From positions 1 to 43,554 of the forward strand of contig JAABSE010000026.1 in NCBI GenBank assembly GCA_011390575.1: a DNA stretch of 43,554 nt, read 5' to 3'. Every line of letters starts with the position of its first letter. The first letter of the stretch is position 1. The translations under genes were made by a program, and so were the position numbers. The DNA comes from Sphingobacteriia bacterium. GTDB lineage: Bacteria > Bacteroidota > Bacteroidia > Bacteroidales > UBA7960. Positions 33,254 through 41,710 of this stretch are shown in pieces. The notes beneath the pieces are model-generated. The model was not told the origin of the DNA and ran no database searches. It saw only the letters and a list, made by a program, of their open reading frames with translations.

Positions 33254-35053
33254 TTATTGTCGCACAATCTTGTGAGTGTAAACTCCTGAGGAATGTTCTG
33301 CTTTCATGAAATATAATCCTTGCTTAAGCTGTAAAAACTTTGCGGGAAGTGAAATGACAGAACCCGTCACGGATACAGAGGTTTGCAATATCTTTTCACC
33401 TGACAGGTTGTAAATACTTACCACTACTTCTTCTCCTTGCAGGGATTCGGGAATTTGTAAATACAGCTGGTCGGTAAAAGGATTGGGATACAGCATGAAT
33501 GATTGTTGCGAAGCCTCTGTGATATGTGTAACCGGCAGGAAAACTGCTTTCACAGTCCAGTCGCTGTGCATATCAATCTGTATTTCTCCTGTAGTCATGT
33601 TTCCCTGCGAAGTAACCCAATGTTCAAACAGCCAGTTTTCATGGGGTGTAGCTGCCAGAATTACCTGCTCATTTTCCTGGTAAAAATATTCACCAGTTGC
33701 GGGACTTGTCTCACCCTCTCCTTCCACAGAAATATGTAGGCTGTAGTAAGTAAATGGGTCCTGGTACTCATAAGCTCCCATATCTGCTCTGATACCGCTG
33801 AATCTGTTGTTTCCTGCCAAATCATAAGGGTGAAGCCCCAGCTGCGGCGAATCATGAAATCCTGCGTCAATACAAGGTGAGCTGTCCTTGAGAGAGTAAT
33901 CCATGGTTTCTGCATCTTCAAACAGCGGGTTTTCATCAATATTGTCAAGGTAAACACCCTGGAAGTCATCGTCCCCTGTACCATAAAAATCCTCGAATCC
34001 CCCTTCAATATTGCAATGATAAAATTCCGGCCCCGAAACACCATCGAAAATCCATACCTGATTGGGAACATCCATGTCCATTGTATTATCCCTGATGATG
34101 CTGTTATAAAATACCGGAGAACTTATTTCATTAAAATACAAACCCCCACCATAAGCTGATGTATTATGAAGAATATTGGTGTTGGCAACAACAACACTAC
34201 CGTCTACAAACGCCATTCCACCCCCAAAAAACAGTGCCGTATTATTGATGATAAGATTATTGGACAATACATTGGCAGAAAGGGACCTGACGACACCAAT
34301 GCCTCCGCCCAGCGGAGCATAATTATTATTTATGATTGAATTGTAAACTGTGGGATGCGATTTTTCAAAGTTCAATGCTCCCCCCATACCGGTAGCGCTG
34401 TTAAAGCCAAATTCCGACCATGAAATAACCACCCTGCTTTCATATACAGCAATACCTCCCCCATAGGCCCAGAGCTCTGATTCTCTGTTAGATGCAATAT
34501 TGTATTCAAATCCACTTTTGTGTATATGAGCATTGTTGCGGTTCAGGTAGATAGCACCCCCCATGCGGTAGGCATAGTTATATTTAAAAAGACAATCTTC
34601 AATGATCAAATCCCTTTCTCCATAAACACTGATGGCACCTCCATTGTGAAAATCTTCCTTTGAAGCTTTGGAAAACTCAAAAATACAGTGTTGCAAAACC
34701 GATGGAGCTTCTTCCCGATCACTTTCATCACTTACAAAACGCAAGCCATTCCATCCCCCTTCATCCAGATGGGTATCCCATAAATTCGTGGTGTCTGCAG
34801 CGGTAAACACAACAGGTGCAGATTCTGAACCGGAAACCTGCAAAGAACCCTCAATAGTAAAATGATAATACCCATGAAAAAACACCACAGTTCCGGCAGG
34901 AATTTCCATTACTTCCCCCGGGGGAATATGCACATTGTTGCTGACATGTAAAGTGTCCTGTGCCTGTGAAACATTGAATAATATCAACAATAATAATCCA
35001 ATTATCAAATGTCGTTGCAGGTAATACCCGGGTCTTTCGCTTTTGTTTTTCAT
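33254..35053 (-). CDS. Secreted beta-helix protein with T9SS sorting tail
   Basis: 599 residues from the ATG at 35053, which opens a signal peptide (LIIGLLLLILFNVSQAQ); the frame extends 33 codons upstream without signal character. Residues about 45-425 form a right-handed parallel beta-helix with recurrent GGGI/GGAI turns (GGAISVYG, GGAIYLN, GGGIAVYE, GGGIGVVR, GGGMAFV, GGGLYFN). It ends in the typical NPLFED...SPCIDAG...DMGAYEY signature of choice-of-anchor helix proteins. About 435-510 is a bacterial InlB-like repeat (SVEGEGETSPATGEY...LFEHW). The final ~80 residues (LYPNPFTDQLYLQI...GLYFMK) are a T9SS sorting domain. It is likely surface-attached or secreted; polysaccharide or matrix binding is a guess. 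No consensus promoter was seen. Confidence 0.87.
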   Translation of the reverse strand: MKNKSERPGYYLQRHLIIGLLLLILFNVSQAQDTLHVSNNVHIPPGEVMEIPAGTVVFFHGYYHFTIEGSLQVSGSESAPVVFTAADTTNLWDTHLDEGGWNGLRFVSDESDREEAPSVLQHCIFEFSKASKEDFHNGGAISVYGERDLIIEDCLFKYNYAYRMGGAIYLNRNNAHIHKSGFEYNIASNRESELWAYGGGIAVYESRVVISWSEFGFNSATGMGGALNFEKSHPTVYNSIINNNYAPLGGGIGVVRSLSANVLSNNLIINNTALFFGGGMAFVDGSVVVANTNILHNTSAYGGGLYFNEISSPVFYNSIIRDNTMDMDVPNQVWIFDGVSGPEFYHCNIEGGFEDFYGTGDDDFQGVYLDNIDENPLFEDAETMDYSLKDSSPCIDAGFHDSPQLGLHPYDLAGNNRFSGIRADMGAYEYQDPFTYYSLHISVEGEGETSPATGEYFYQENEQVILAATPHENWLFEHWVTSQGNMTTGEIQIDMHSDWTVKAVFLPVTHITEASQQSFMLYPNPFTDQLYLQIPESLQGEEVVVSIYNLSGEKILQTSVSVTGSVISLPAKFLQLKQGLYFMKAEHSSGVYTHKIVRQ

Positions 35054-35347
35054 ATTGCACTCAGTTTGTTTAAAATCGTTCCGTAAGTCCCCGGGCCAAT
35101 ATCCCCTACTCAAAAAGAAAAATCTGATTGGGCTGTATTCAGTCCCGGTCATAATTTTGATTTATTACATTTGTTTTCCTTTTGCGAAAAATTAAGTTGT
35201 AATTTTTTAACTTTTAGCAACTCCAAAAATAGAACTTTTCTCAAAACAAAACTTCCTCTATGCAATATTTCTTTCGAAGAAATCGGGAAAAGTTTCTTTT
35301 TATCACATTCTTTTCGATCTTTGCCTTTACCGCCAAATATTATTTTT

Positions 35348-36454
35348 ATGCACCCACACCGCCATATACTCATTTGCCCTCTCAACTGGGGGCTGGGCCA
35401 TGCAAGCAGAATGATACCCATCATAAAGGGCTTCCTGGCAAAGAATTGCCGGGTAACAGTGGCATCTGGCGGGGCGCCACTCGGGGTACTCAAAAATGAA
35501 TTTACAGATAAGATTAACTACACTGTATTTGAGGGGCCTTCAATCAGTTACCCGGAAAATGGTTCAATGGTGAGAAAAATGGGGATGCAATTGCCTGCTC
35601 TGCTAAAGGGAATATGGCAGGAAAAAAAATTTGCAGCCAGAATGGTCAAACAACTGAAGCCTGACATGATCATTTCAGACAATTGCTACGGAATGCGATC
35701 AAAAAAAGTGCTTTCTGTTTTTGTTACCCACCAGCTTCAGATACAAATGCCCATAAAATTGCAATGGCTTGAAAAATGGGTCAACCGCATCAACCATGCT
35801 TTCATTACATCTTTTGATGTTTGTCTGGTTCCTGATGATCCTTCGGCGCCGGGCCTGTCAGGCAATCTCTCTCACGCAACATCTCTGCCTAATCTTTATT
35901 TTACGGGTACACTCAGCAGATTCAAAGATGAGCCTGTTGCCTCATCGCAAAAACCTTCAGGCATGCCGGATCGATTCATCCTGGTAATCCTTTCCGGTCC
36001 GGAACCCCAGCGCAGTATCCTGGAAAAACTGCTGAAAGCTCAACTGAAAGAAGAAAGTGTGGTATGGTTTCGCGGATTGCCGGGAAATACCGAACCTTGT
36101 CTGTCGGGCAACCACATCATATATGATCATGCACCATCGCAGGTTATGGCGTGGTACATCCAAAACAGTGAACTGGTAATATGCAGATCGGGTTACAGCT
36201 CAGTAATGGATTTGTCTGTGTTTGGGAAAAAAGCAGTAATGATTCCCACTCCCGGCCAAACAGAGCAGGAATACCTGGCACAGCACCTGGACGCATCAGG
36301 TTACATCTCCGCATTGGATCAAAACAAAGTGAAGCAATTAAGCCATGCTATTAATGATGCCAGAAACAGAAAGGGATTGCCGCTACTAAAGGACAAACCT
36401 CCAATAGCAAACACTGTGGATATGTTGCTTGCAAAACTGAAAGACATCAGGTAA
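35348..36454 (+). CDS. GT28 (MurG-like) family glycosyltransferase
   Basis: 368 residues from the ATG at 35348. The frame is open back to 35171, but the added 59 residues show no conserved content and the good fold starts with HILICPLNWGLGHASRM. That Gly-rich loop with His is the N-terminal signature of GT-B enzymes like MurG and MGDG synthase. The C-terminal half has the nucleotide-sugar-binding region CRSGYSSVMDLSVFGKKAVMIPTPGQTEQEYLA, typical of GT28 members. It probably transfers a sugar to a lipid or envelope acceptor; donor and acceptor are unknown. GATCTTTG at 35316-35323, one base off the -7 consensus, is a weak promoter candidate. It is divergent from the beta-helix gene and convergent with the ChaN-like gene. 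Confidence 0.8.
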   Translation: MHPHRHILICPLNWGLGHASRMIPIIKGFLAKNCRVTVASGGAPLGVLKNEFTDKINYTVFEGPSISYPENGSMVRKMGMQLPALLKGIWQEKKFAARMVKQLKPDMIISDNCYGMRSKKVLSVFVTHQLQIQMPIKLQWLEKWVNRINHAFITSFDVCLVPDDPSAPGLSGNLSHATSLPNLYFTGTLSRFKDEPVASSQKPSGMPDRFILVILSGPEPQRSILEKLLKAQLKEESVVWFRGLPGNTEPCLSGNHIIYDHAPSQVMAWYIQNSELVICRSGYSSVMDLSVFGKKAVMIPTPGQTEQEYLAQHLDASGYISALDQNKVKQLSHAINDARNRKGLPLLKDKPPIANTVDMLLAKLKDIR

Positions 36455-36490
36455 AACACCCTGCCTCCTGTTGGTCTGCAGTATTGATTT

Positions 36491-37375
36491 TTAATAGGTC
36501 TTGGTCATGGATTCCGGAATAGCAATAATAAAGTCTGCAATTCCAGTGTGGCTTTCATCGAGGGTTTCTACCTGTGTTTGCTCCACTGTACTAATGGTAA
36601 CAATTTGCAAGTCGGGCAATTCTCTCTGTAAATACCATACAATACCTTCATAATTGTTGGAATGATAAGCACCGTGAAAATGAATGAAAGTATCGCCAGT
36701 CTTAAAATTGGCCAGTATAAAATGAGCCATGGTTGCATCTTTTATGGCTTGTGCTTTGGGGAAGTTTTCGTTTGCATGTGCAGGCATACCAGCCATTTCA
36801 AGCATAGCCTTGTATCCGGGAAGATCCGGGTCATAAGCAACAGGCAAAGGGGCCACATACCCTTTGGCAGTATCACTGAGCCTTTCCAGTCCTTCAAATC
36901 CCTCCCTGTTGACAAGAGCTGCATACCTGCGGGGAATATTGGATGCAATAAGTCTCAGTTCGTTTTCCCGGGCAAACTCTACCAGCGGTTTTATGTCGGT
37001 ACTGTAGTTGTTCCATAATCGTGCTTCTGCCTCAAAGTTTCGCTCAGCAATTATCCCGGAAAAATATTCATCAATCAGCAACTGGTTGTCTGCTTCAAAC
37101 ATCTCCATGCCTAAGACAAGGTTTTCCTGTTTTTGAGCATGCAAACCCCTGGTCAGCTCAACTTGCAGCCAGTGCCCGATGGGATTGTTGTGCAGCTCAC
37201 CAAAAAGCACCATCTGCGATTCTGAGGCTTGCTGCAATAAATCGGTGTATATAACGGGTTGCCCTTCTTTGTCAAAGATCTGGTAGGCTTTCAAATCCTG
37301 TGCTGACAATTGAAAAGTGCTTACCCAGATTACTGCTATCGATATCCAGCTAAAATTTAGTTTATGACCCGACAT
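36491..37375 (-). CDS. ChaN/Tiki-like protein (Cofac_haem_bdg domain), exported
   Basis: 294 residues from the ATG at 37375, which opens a signal peptide (ISIAVIWVSTFQLSAQ); 24 in-frame codons upstream lack this character. The domain matches the ChaN family (PF04187): LFGELHNNPIGHWLQVEL near the start, MEMFEADNQLLIDEYFSG, RLWNNYSTDIKPLVEFA, ASNIPRRYAALVN and FIHFHGAYHSNNYEGI. ChaN of Campylobacter binds haem dimers, and the wider Tiki/TraB/ChaN superfamily includes metalloproteases using the same GELH segment. Haem binding versus peptidase activity cannot be decided here. A 7-bp inverted repeat (37460-37483) lies in the gap between this gene and cdd. Confidence 0.85.
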   Translation of the reverse strand: MSGHKLNFSWISIAVIWVSTFQLSAQDLKAYQIFDKEGQPVIYTDLLQQASESQMVLFGELHNNPIGHWLQVELTRGLHAQKQENLVLGMEMFEADNQLLIDEYFSGIIAERNFEAEARLWNNYSTDIKPLVEFARENELRLIASNIPRRYAALVNREGFEGLERLSDTAKGYVAPLPVAYDPDLPGYKAMLEMAGMPAHANENFPKAQAIKDATMAHFILANFKTGDTFIHFHGAYHSNNYEGIVWYLQRELPDLQIVTISTVEQTQVETLDESHTGIADFIIAIPESMTKTY

Positions 37376-37566
37376 AATGTTTTTTTTAATTTGATTATAA
37401 ATCACCAAAAGAGAGCTTTTTGCAGAAAACAGATAATTTACTGCCAAGGCTCAGGTAACAGGAACATTTTAAATCTTGTTCCTTTCAATAAACCATTAAA
37501 CTTTCCCGAATGTTTACACAAAAAACATCTGAAAGAGTAAAATTTCAGCCACTCTCAAATTACACA

Positions 37567-38052
37567 TCATCCCAAATCATCCGCTGTAAATGACAGAGGC
37601 AATAAATCGCGTACTTTTTCCACCATATAAATTTTCCCTGAAATTCCACTCAGCAAAAGCCTGATGGGCTCTTTCTGGTTAAACTCATATTCGAGCAATA
37701 CCTGTCTGCAGGCACCGCATGGGGAAACGGGGTGGTCAAATTTGTTTTTTTGAGAACGTGCGCTAATGGCTATGGTTTTTATCCTGACACCAGGAAAATT
37801 GGCTGAGGCAGAAAAAACAGCTACTCTTTCGGCACAGAGCCCACTGGGATACGCTGCATTTTCCTGGTTACTTCCTTTGACAATCTCGCCATTTTCCAAT
37901 AAAAGAGCTGCTCCCACAAAAAAACCGGAATAGGGTGCATAGGCTTTCTCTGTCATGTTGCGGGAAAAGGCGATTAACTCTTGTTCTTGCGAAGATAATT
38001 CAGCAGGATCTTCAACTTCTGTAATTTGAACAGGTATTTGTATTTGCTTCAT
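37567..38052 (-). CDS. cdd: Cytidine deaminase
   Basis: 161 residues, in the range of homotetrameric cytidine deaminases, which convert cytidine and deoxycytidine to the uridine forms in pyrimidine salvage. The zinc site is complete: Cys73 and catalytic Glu75 in GLCAERVAVF, Cys112 and Cys115 in PCGACRQVLLEY. Upstream, FVGAALLLENG and SNQENAAYPS form the substrate pocket. It lies 191 nt upstream of the ChaN-like gene on the same strand. The 5' side carries a hairpin (38087-38114) followed by ATTTTT on the minus strand, about 35 nt before the ATG. Confidence 0.94.
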   Translation of the reverse strand: MKQIQIPVQITEVEDPAELSSQEQELIAFSRNMTEKAYAPYSGFFVGAALLLENGEIVKGSNQENAAYPSGLCAERVAVFSASANFPGVRIKTIAISARSQKNKFDHPVSPCGACRQVLLEYEFNQKEPIRLLLSGISGKIYMVEKVRDLLPLSFTADDLG

Positions 38053-38086
38053 CAGATATTGTTTCAGGTTCCATTCTTAGAAAAAT

Positions 38087-38114
38087 ACCCTGCACTGATT
38101 TTGCAATACAGGGT
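38087..38114 (-). promoter_or_regulatory. Hairpin in the cdd leader region
   Basis: ACCCTG (38087-38092) and CAGGGT (38109-38114) form a 6-bp stem around a 16-nt loop that can itself pair TGCA/TGCA. On the minus strand ATTTTT follows the stem, so it has the look of a weak attenuator about 35 nt before the cdd start. Confidence 0.3.
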
Positions 38115-38290
38115 GGTAAAAATAAGCATATCTGTGTATTTAACAAAATATACTATTTGCAGGTTGGTGAAAAATATTATCCACATTGAATCTTAAACAG
38201 GTTAATAACAATAATGCAAGGCAAATTTCAAACAAAACTTATACAATCCCGTTAAATAATAGACAGAAACACTATTCCGAATCATTGAAA

Positions 38291-38322
38291 TTTGACTAAT
38301 TGTTTTTTTATGATTATATTTG
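38291..38322 (+). promoter_or_regulatory. Promoter of the YtxH operon
   Basis: TTTG (38291-38294) and TATATTTG (38315-38322) are separated by 20 nt, matching both elements of the Bacteroidota housekeeping promoter. The start would be near 38328, with a leader of about 76 nt. It is the best promoter in the window. Confidence 0.75.
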
Positions 38323-38403
38323 CTAACCTAATTAAATGAAAATTTCAGCGATAAATAGTGCGCATTAGTTTAATTTATTGTTTAACTTAAAAATTATTAT
38401 ATT

Positions 38404-38649
38404 ATGGATAACTCAACAGGAAAAGCTTTAGTAGGCTTTATTGTAGGAGCAGCGGCTGGCGTTGCAGCAGGACTCTTATTTGCACCCAAAAAAGGTGATG
38501 AAACCCGCAAGGAAATTAAGAAAAAGACAGATGAAATCAGCAAAGAGGTATCTGCCAAAGTTGGTGAAAAAATGGACGAGATGAAAAGCTACGTTAAAGA
38601 CTTAGCCAACGATGCCAAAACTAAATTTAAAAAAGTAGAAGACGCCTGA
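38404..38649 (+). CDS. YtxH domain protein
   Basis: 81 residues. An N-terminal Gly/Ala-rich membrane segment (LVGFIVGAAAGVAAGLLFAP, about 9-28) is followed by the KKGDETRKEI motif and a highly charged helical tail. This is the typical layout of YtxH proteins (PF12732), small general-stress-associated proteins with no known biochemical activity. It is the first gene of a three-gene operon with a strong promoter. A long hairpin follows its stop by 24 nt, suggesting differential stability or partial termination relative to the two downstream genes. Confidence 0.9.
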   Translation: MDNSTGKALVGFIVGAAAGVAAGLLFAPKKGDETRKEIKKKTDEISKEVSAKVGEKMDEMKSYVKDLANDAKTKFKKVEDA

Positions 38650-38673
38650 CAATCAACTGGTCTGATATTTAAG

Positions 38674-38723
38674 GATTTTGTGGCAATACCTTACACTATT
38701 TGTAGGGTATTATGCCATAAATC
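38674..38723 (+). promoter_or_regulatory. Long intercistronic hairpin after the YtxH gene
   Basis: ATACCTTACA (38686-38695) pairs with TGTAGGGTAT (38701-38710) over a CTATT loop, with one T-G wobble. After a 2-nt TA bulge the stem continues with TTTGTGGCA (38677-38685) against TGCCATAAA (38713-38721), again with one G-T wobble. GA/TC can pair further out, at 38674-38675 and 38722-38723. The total is about 20 bp. No T-run follows, so it is more likely a processing or stability element than a terminator. Confidence 0.7.
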
Positions 38724-38728
38724 ATATT

Positions 38729-38743
38729 GCTATAATTTATAGC
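38729..38743. repeat. Perfect dyad just upstream of the holin-like gene
   Basis: GCTATAA-T-TTATAGC is a perfect 7-bp inverted repeat around a single T. It ends 7 nt before the ATG at 38751. It could be an operator or a small hairpin over the ribosome entry site. Confidence 0.5.
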
Positions 38744-38750
38744 TTCTCAA

Positions 38751-39140
38751 ATGGAAAAAAAATCGTTTTTTGAAAACATCTCCGAGATAAAGGATAATAT
38801 AAAAATTTATCTCGACGCCAAAGTTTCCCTTCTAATCATAACCGCATTCGAAAAAGCAGTAAGGGCGTTCACATCCATTATTTCGAGCGTCACCATCCTG
38901 CTTTTTATTGTCATTTCCTTCTTTTTCTTTTCTTTGGCAGGCGCACTGTACATCGGAAAAATAGCAGGAAGCACAGAATTGGGGCTGCTTGTTGTTGGAG
39001 GGATTTACCTTTTCCTCGGATTTGTTTTCTTTTTATTCCGACGCCAAATCTTCAGCCGCATCATCATTAGCTACCTTACAGAGGTTTTTTTCAAAGACCA
39101 TGACGACGAAAACGAAAAAAGTTCCCATAAACAGAAATAA
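38751..39140 (+). CDS. Putative membrane protein, phage-holin superfamily (PF07332-like)
   Basis: 129 residues with two membrane helices: about 42-70 (Phe/Ile/Ser-rich, VTILLFIVISFFFFSLAGAL) and about 78-98 (LGLLVVGGIYLFLGFVFFLF). They are preceded by an amphipathic N-terminal region (about 10-38) and followed by a charged tail. The layout fits the small PF07332 proteins called phage holin family in chromosomal annotations; there is no phage context here, so a lytic role is unlikely. It is the second gene of the YtxH operon, and the next gene starts 11 nt after its stop. The function is unknown; an envelope-stress or cell-shape role is only suggested by YtxH. Confidence 0.75.
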   Translation: MEKKSFFENISEIKDNIKIYLDAKVSLLIITAFEKAVRAFTSIISSVTILLFIVISFFFFSLAGALYIGKIAGSTELGLLVVGGIYLFLGFVFFLFRRQIFSRIIISYLTEVFFKDHDDENEKSSHKQK

Positions 39141-39151
39141 TATCTTATCTG

Positions 39152-39433
39152 ATGGATAGCAACCGATTCAATAAAATCAAAACCCTCAATGACCTGAAAC
39201 TGGAAAAAGCGCGTTTGCGCTATGAAGTGCTGGTAGCAGAAGGTCGTATGATGGAAAATTTCCAGTCCATTGAAAGTTTATTTACACTCCCCTCTATCCT
39301 TTCGCGCATTAAATTCGGTTTTGAAGTAGCCTACAATGTGTATGAGAAAATAAGGGATTTTTCAGGCCATTTTGGATTCTGGCGCAAAAAGAAAAAAAGA
39401 AAGAAAGAAGCAGAATCCTATGCCGGAGCATAA
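39152..39433 (+). CDS. Small basic protein of unknown function (third gene of YtxH operon)
   Basis: 93 residues, no family that I can name with certainty. The N-terminal part is a charged helix (KIKTLNDLKLEKARLRYEVLVAEGRM) with coiled-coil character. The middle is moderately hydrophobic, and the end is a dense lysine/arginine stretch (FWRKKKKRKKEAE). There is no signal peptide or clear membrane helix. It starts 11 nt after the holin-like gene, so it is certainly in the same transcript. It could be a peripheral membrane or nucleic-acid-binding partner of the two membrane proteins; that is inference. Confidence 0.7.
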   Translation: MDSNRFNKIKTLNDLKLEKARLRYEVLVAEGRMMENFQSIESLFTLPSILSRIKFGFEVAYNVYEKIRDFSGHFGFWRKKKKRKKEAESYAGA

Positions 39434-39480
39434 TTACAGAGAATTTACACCAGTCTGTAAGGGGTAAATTTCAGTCCCTT
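39434..39480. repeat. Overlapping inverted repeats between convergent genes
   Basis: TTACAGA (39434-39440) pairs with TCTGTAA (39454-39460), a 7-bp stem. A second stem is AAGGG (39459-39463) with CCCTT (39476-39480). They lie directly after the stop of the 93-residue gene and before the convergent metallophosphoesterase. No proper T-run follows, so termination here is uncertain. Confidence 0.3.
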
Positions 39481-39501
39481 TCTCATCCCATTACAATCCC
39501 A

Positions 39502-40668
39502 TTACAACTCTTCCCCAAAACTTATGTGCATTTGAATAATTTCAGGCCTGTTACCTGTTCTAACCGGCGGCCCCCATGTGCCCACTCCATTTGAAACAAA
39601 TACATGCATATTGCCCACCTTACCATAACCCCTGCTAATGGTGTAAATGGCTGAAGTTATATAGTTAAGCGGCCACAATTGCCCATGGTGCGTATGCCCG
39701 GAAAATTGCACATCCACGCCAAGTGCCGCAGCCTCTTCCAGATAATAGGGCTGATGGTCAAGCAAAATAAGAGGATACTTTGCATCAGCCTTCCCCACAA
39801 GCTCTTTCAACGGAAGTCTTTCCCTCCCGGCAAAACGGGGTTTGTCCCGATCCTCCCTGCCAATAATATAAAAACTGTCTTGTATTTTAACCACACTGTC
39901 CCTTATGATTTCCAAACCATGTTGTTTGAGATAATTGTATGCAGGTTCAGCTCCCCCGATGTATTCGTGGTTACCCATTACTGCATAAACCCCCAGAGGT
40001 GCTTTCAATTGCCTGAGTGTTTCTCCGATATTTTGCCTTAAAACGGGTTCAAGATCCTCATCCACTACATCGCCTGCCAGCAATATAATATCCGGATTCA
40101 GAGCCTGCACCTGTTGCACAATTTTTACGAAGTGCCCATTGCCGATCAGGGTTCCCAAATGGATATCTGACAAAACCACTGCATTCAACCGCTTCATTCC
40201 GTTAGCCTCCTTGGGGATATGCACATTCAGGGTTCTGACCACAGGATAAAGGGTATTGATATGCCCGGCAAAAATGGTTATAAGCACAGTGATTGTAATC
40301 CCGGAAAACAGCATAAGCTTAAATTTCTCATAGTTTGCCGTAACGAAGGCAGGTAAAAAGGGCAGGAAATGATTAACAATCCGAAGCAAATCAATCACTA
40401 CTACAGCCAGAAAAAAATATAACATGGCCGCCAGCCAGAACGAACCGGTCCATACCAGAATATCGCTGGCCGTGGAAAGATAAAACCGTTCGAGAATGCG
40501 ACCTGCAACAAAAGAAGCCGCCAGAATCCAGAAACCCCATGGCATCAAAGCTTTTATTGTGGAACCATCAGGCAGAGCCTGCATACCTCTTGAAAAAATA
40601 TAGAAATTCACTGCCAGGTATATTGACAGCACAATGGTATAGAATATTACAAACATCATTTTTCGCAT
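39502..40668 (-). CDS. Membrane-anchored metallophosphoesterase
   Basis: 388 residues. The N-terminal ~150 residues hold about four or five membrane helices (for example MMFVIFYTIVLSIYLAVNFYIF and FWLAAMLYFFLAVVVI). Then comes a cytoplasmic or periplasmic calcineurin-like phosphoesterase domain with all metal-binding motifs: DIHLG near 167, GDVVDED near 198, GNHEY near 231, LLDHQP near 304 and GHTHHGQ near 326. The layout matches YaeI/YkuE-like enzymes, some of which act on UDP-diacylglucosamine or other phospholipid substrates. The substrate here is unknown. It is divergent from the SDR gene across 205 nt, in which no exact promoter consensus was found for either gene. Confidence 0.9.
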   Translation of the reverse strand: MRKMMFVIFYTIVLSIYLAVNFYIFSRGMQALPDGSTIKALMPWGFWILAASFVAGRILERFYLSTASDILVWTGSFWLAAMLYFFLAVVVIDLLRIVNHFLPFLPAFVTANYEKFKLMLFSGITITVLITIFAGHINTLYPVVRTLNVHIPKEANGMKRLNAVVLSDIHLGTLIGNGHFVKIVQQVQALNPDIILLAGDVVDEDLEPVLRQNIGETLRQLKAPLGVYAVMGNHEYIGGAEPAYNYLKQHGLEIIRDSVVKIQDSFYIIGREDRDKPRFAGRERLPLKELVGKADAKYPLILLDHQPYYLEEAAALGVDVQFSGHTHHGQLWPLNYITSAIYTISRGYGKVGNMHVFVSNGVGTWGPPVRTGNRPEIIQMHISFGEEL

Positions 40669-40873
40669 AGATTAAAAATAACTTACCCTTTAACCACTTT
40701 TCACCATCTTTGTTTAACACACGTAACAAGAGAGGGAAAAGGTTATATTAAAAAAGTCTAATTATATTGTTCCTTCCGCAAAAACATGAACAAAGCATCT
40801 ATGGCATCGGTTAGAATGATTGACCCAATGAACCTTAAATTATTGACAAGCAACATTTTTAGCATTTACAATT

Positions 40874-41710
40874 ATGGATCTGAAAGACAAAATCTGCATT
40901 ATTACAGGCGCCACTTCGGGCATAGGAAGAGAAACAGCAAAGGAACTTGCCAGAAAAGGGGCAGTTTTGGTTCTACCCATTCGCGACTCACTGAAAGGGG
41001 ACATTCTCAAAGACGAAATACTGGAACAAGTCCCTGAAGCCAAACTCGACTTAATGCATTGCGATCTTGCTTCTTTTGCTTCCATCAGAGAATTTGCAAC
41101 AGCATTTAAAAAGAAATACAAAAACCTGCATGTTTTGATCAACAATGCCGGTATCTGGGAAACAAAAAGAAATCTTACCTCCGATGGTATAGAGAAAAAC
41201 TTTGCCGTCAACCACCTGGCTCCTTTTTTGCTAACCAACCTCTTGCTGAACTCCCTGAAGGCAAGCGCACCCTCACGGATTATAAATGTTGCCAGCGACG
41301 CACACAAACAAGGGAAAATTAACTTTTCCGATTTGGAGTTTGAAAAAAAATACTCTTCCCTGGGGTCGTATGCCCAGTCCAAACTGGCCAATATTTTATT
41401 TACCAAAAAATTATCACAGAAGCTTAAAGGTACCGGGGTGACTGCCAATTGTCTTCACCCGGGGGTTGTTTCTACCAATCTGTTTGATAAGATGCCAAAA
41501 ATACTCCTGGGTATAATGAATCTGTTTATGATTTCACCTCAAAAAGGAGCACAGACCTCCGTTTATCTGGCTACATCTCCCGAGGTTGAAAATGTCAGCG
41601 GTGAATATTTCGCCAAATCAAAAAATAAAAAACCTGCTCCCCAGGCCCTGCGGCAGGATGTTGCCGACAAGCTCTGGGAAATAAGTGAAAAATATGTCGG
41701 AATTCAATAA
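40874..41710 (+). CDS. Short-chain dehydrogenase/reductase (retinol-dehydrogenase-like)
   Basis: 278 residues of the classical SDR fold. The cofactor loop is TGATSGIG (Thr11-Gly18), followed by the NNAG motif (90-93), catalytic Ser141 and the YAQSK motif with Tyr166 and Lys170. The segment [21 protein letters not shown] and the C-terminal [11 protein letters not shown] are typical of the RDH11-14/WW-oxidoreductase-like subgroup, which usually uses NADP(H). The true substrate is unknown in bacteria. Its last 17 nt overlap the start of the YyaL-like gene, so the two are co-translated. Confidence 0.88.
   Translation: MDLKDKICIITGATSGIGRETAKELARKGAVLVLPIRDSLKGDILKDEILEQVPEAKLDLMHCDLASFASIREFATAFKKKYKNLHVLINNAGIWETKRNLTSDGIEKNFAVNHLAPFLLTNLLLNSLKASAPSRIINVASDAHKQGKINFSDLEFEKKYSSLGSYAQSKLANILFTKKLSQKLKGTGVTANCLHPGVVSTNLFDKMPKILLGIMNLFMISPQKGAQTSVYLATSPEVENVSGEYFAKSKNKKPAPQALRQDVADKLWEISEKYVGIQ

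Larger units (their letters stand above)
38053..38403. other. 351-nt divergent intergenic region (cdd / YtxH operon)
   Basis: It holds a hairpin next to cdd (38087-38114) and the strong YtxH-operon promoter (38291-38322). In between is AT-rich sequence, including AAACAGGTT near 38195, which resembles one arm of the repeat upstream of the adhesin. No gene and no exact minus-strand TAnnTTTG for cdd were found. Confidence 0.5.

Noticed and set aside
35171..35347. N-terminal extension of the glycosyltransferase frame
   Set aside because: The extension is low-complexity Phe/Ser-rich and precedes the conserved GT-B start; ATG 35348 is preferred.
37460..37483. AGGAACA/TGTTCCT hairpin between cdd and the ChaN-like gene as a terminator
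   Set aside because: No T-run follows on the minus strand; kept only as a short inverted repeat.
38751..39140. Holin-like gene as evidence for a prophage
   Set aside because: No lysin, structural, integrase or packaging genes nearby; PF07332-like proteins are common in bacterial chromosomes.
40786..41037. Plus-strand frame overlapping the SDR start
   Set aside because: A shadow of the SDR gene in another frame, rich in His/Arg/Ser with no family features.
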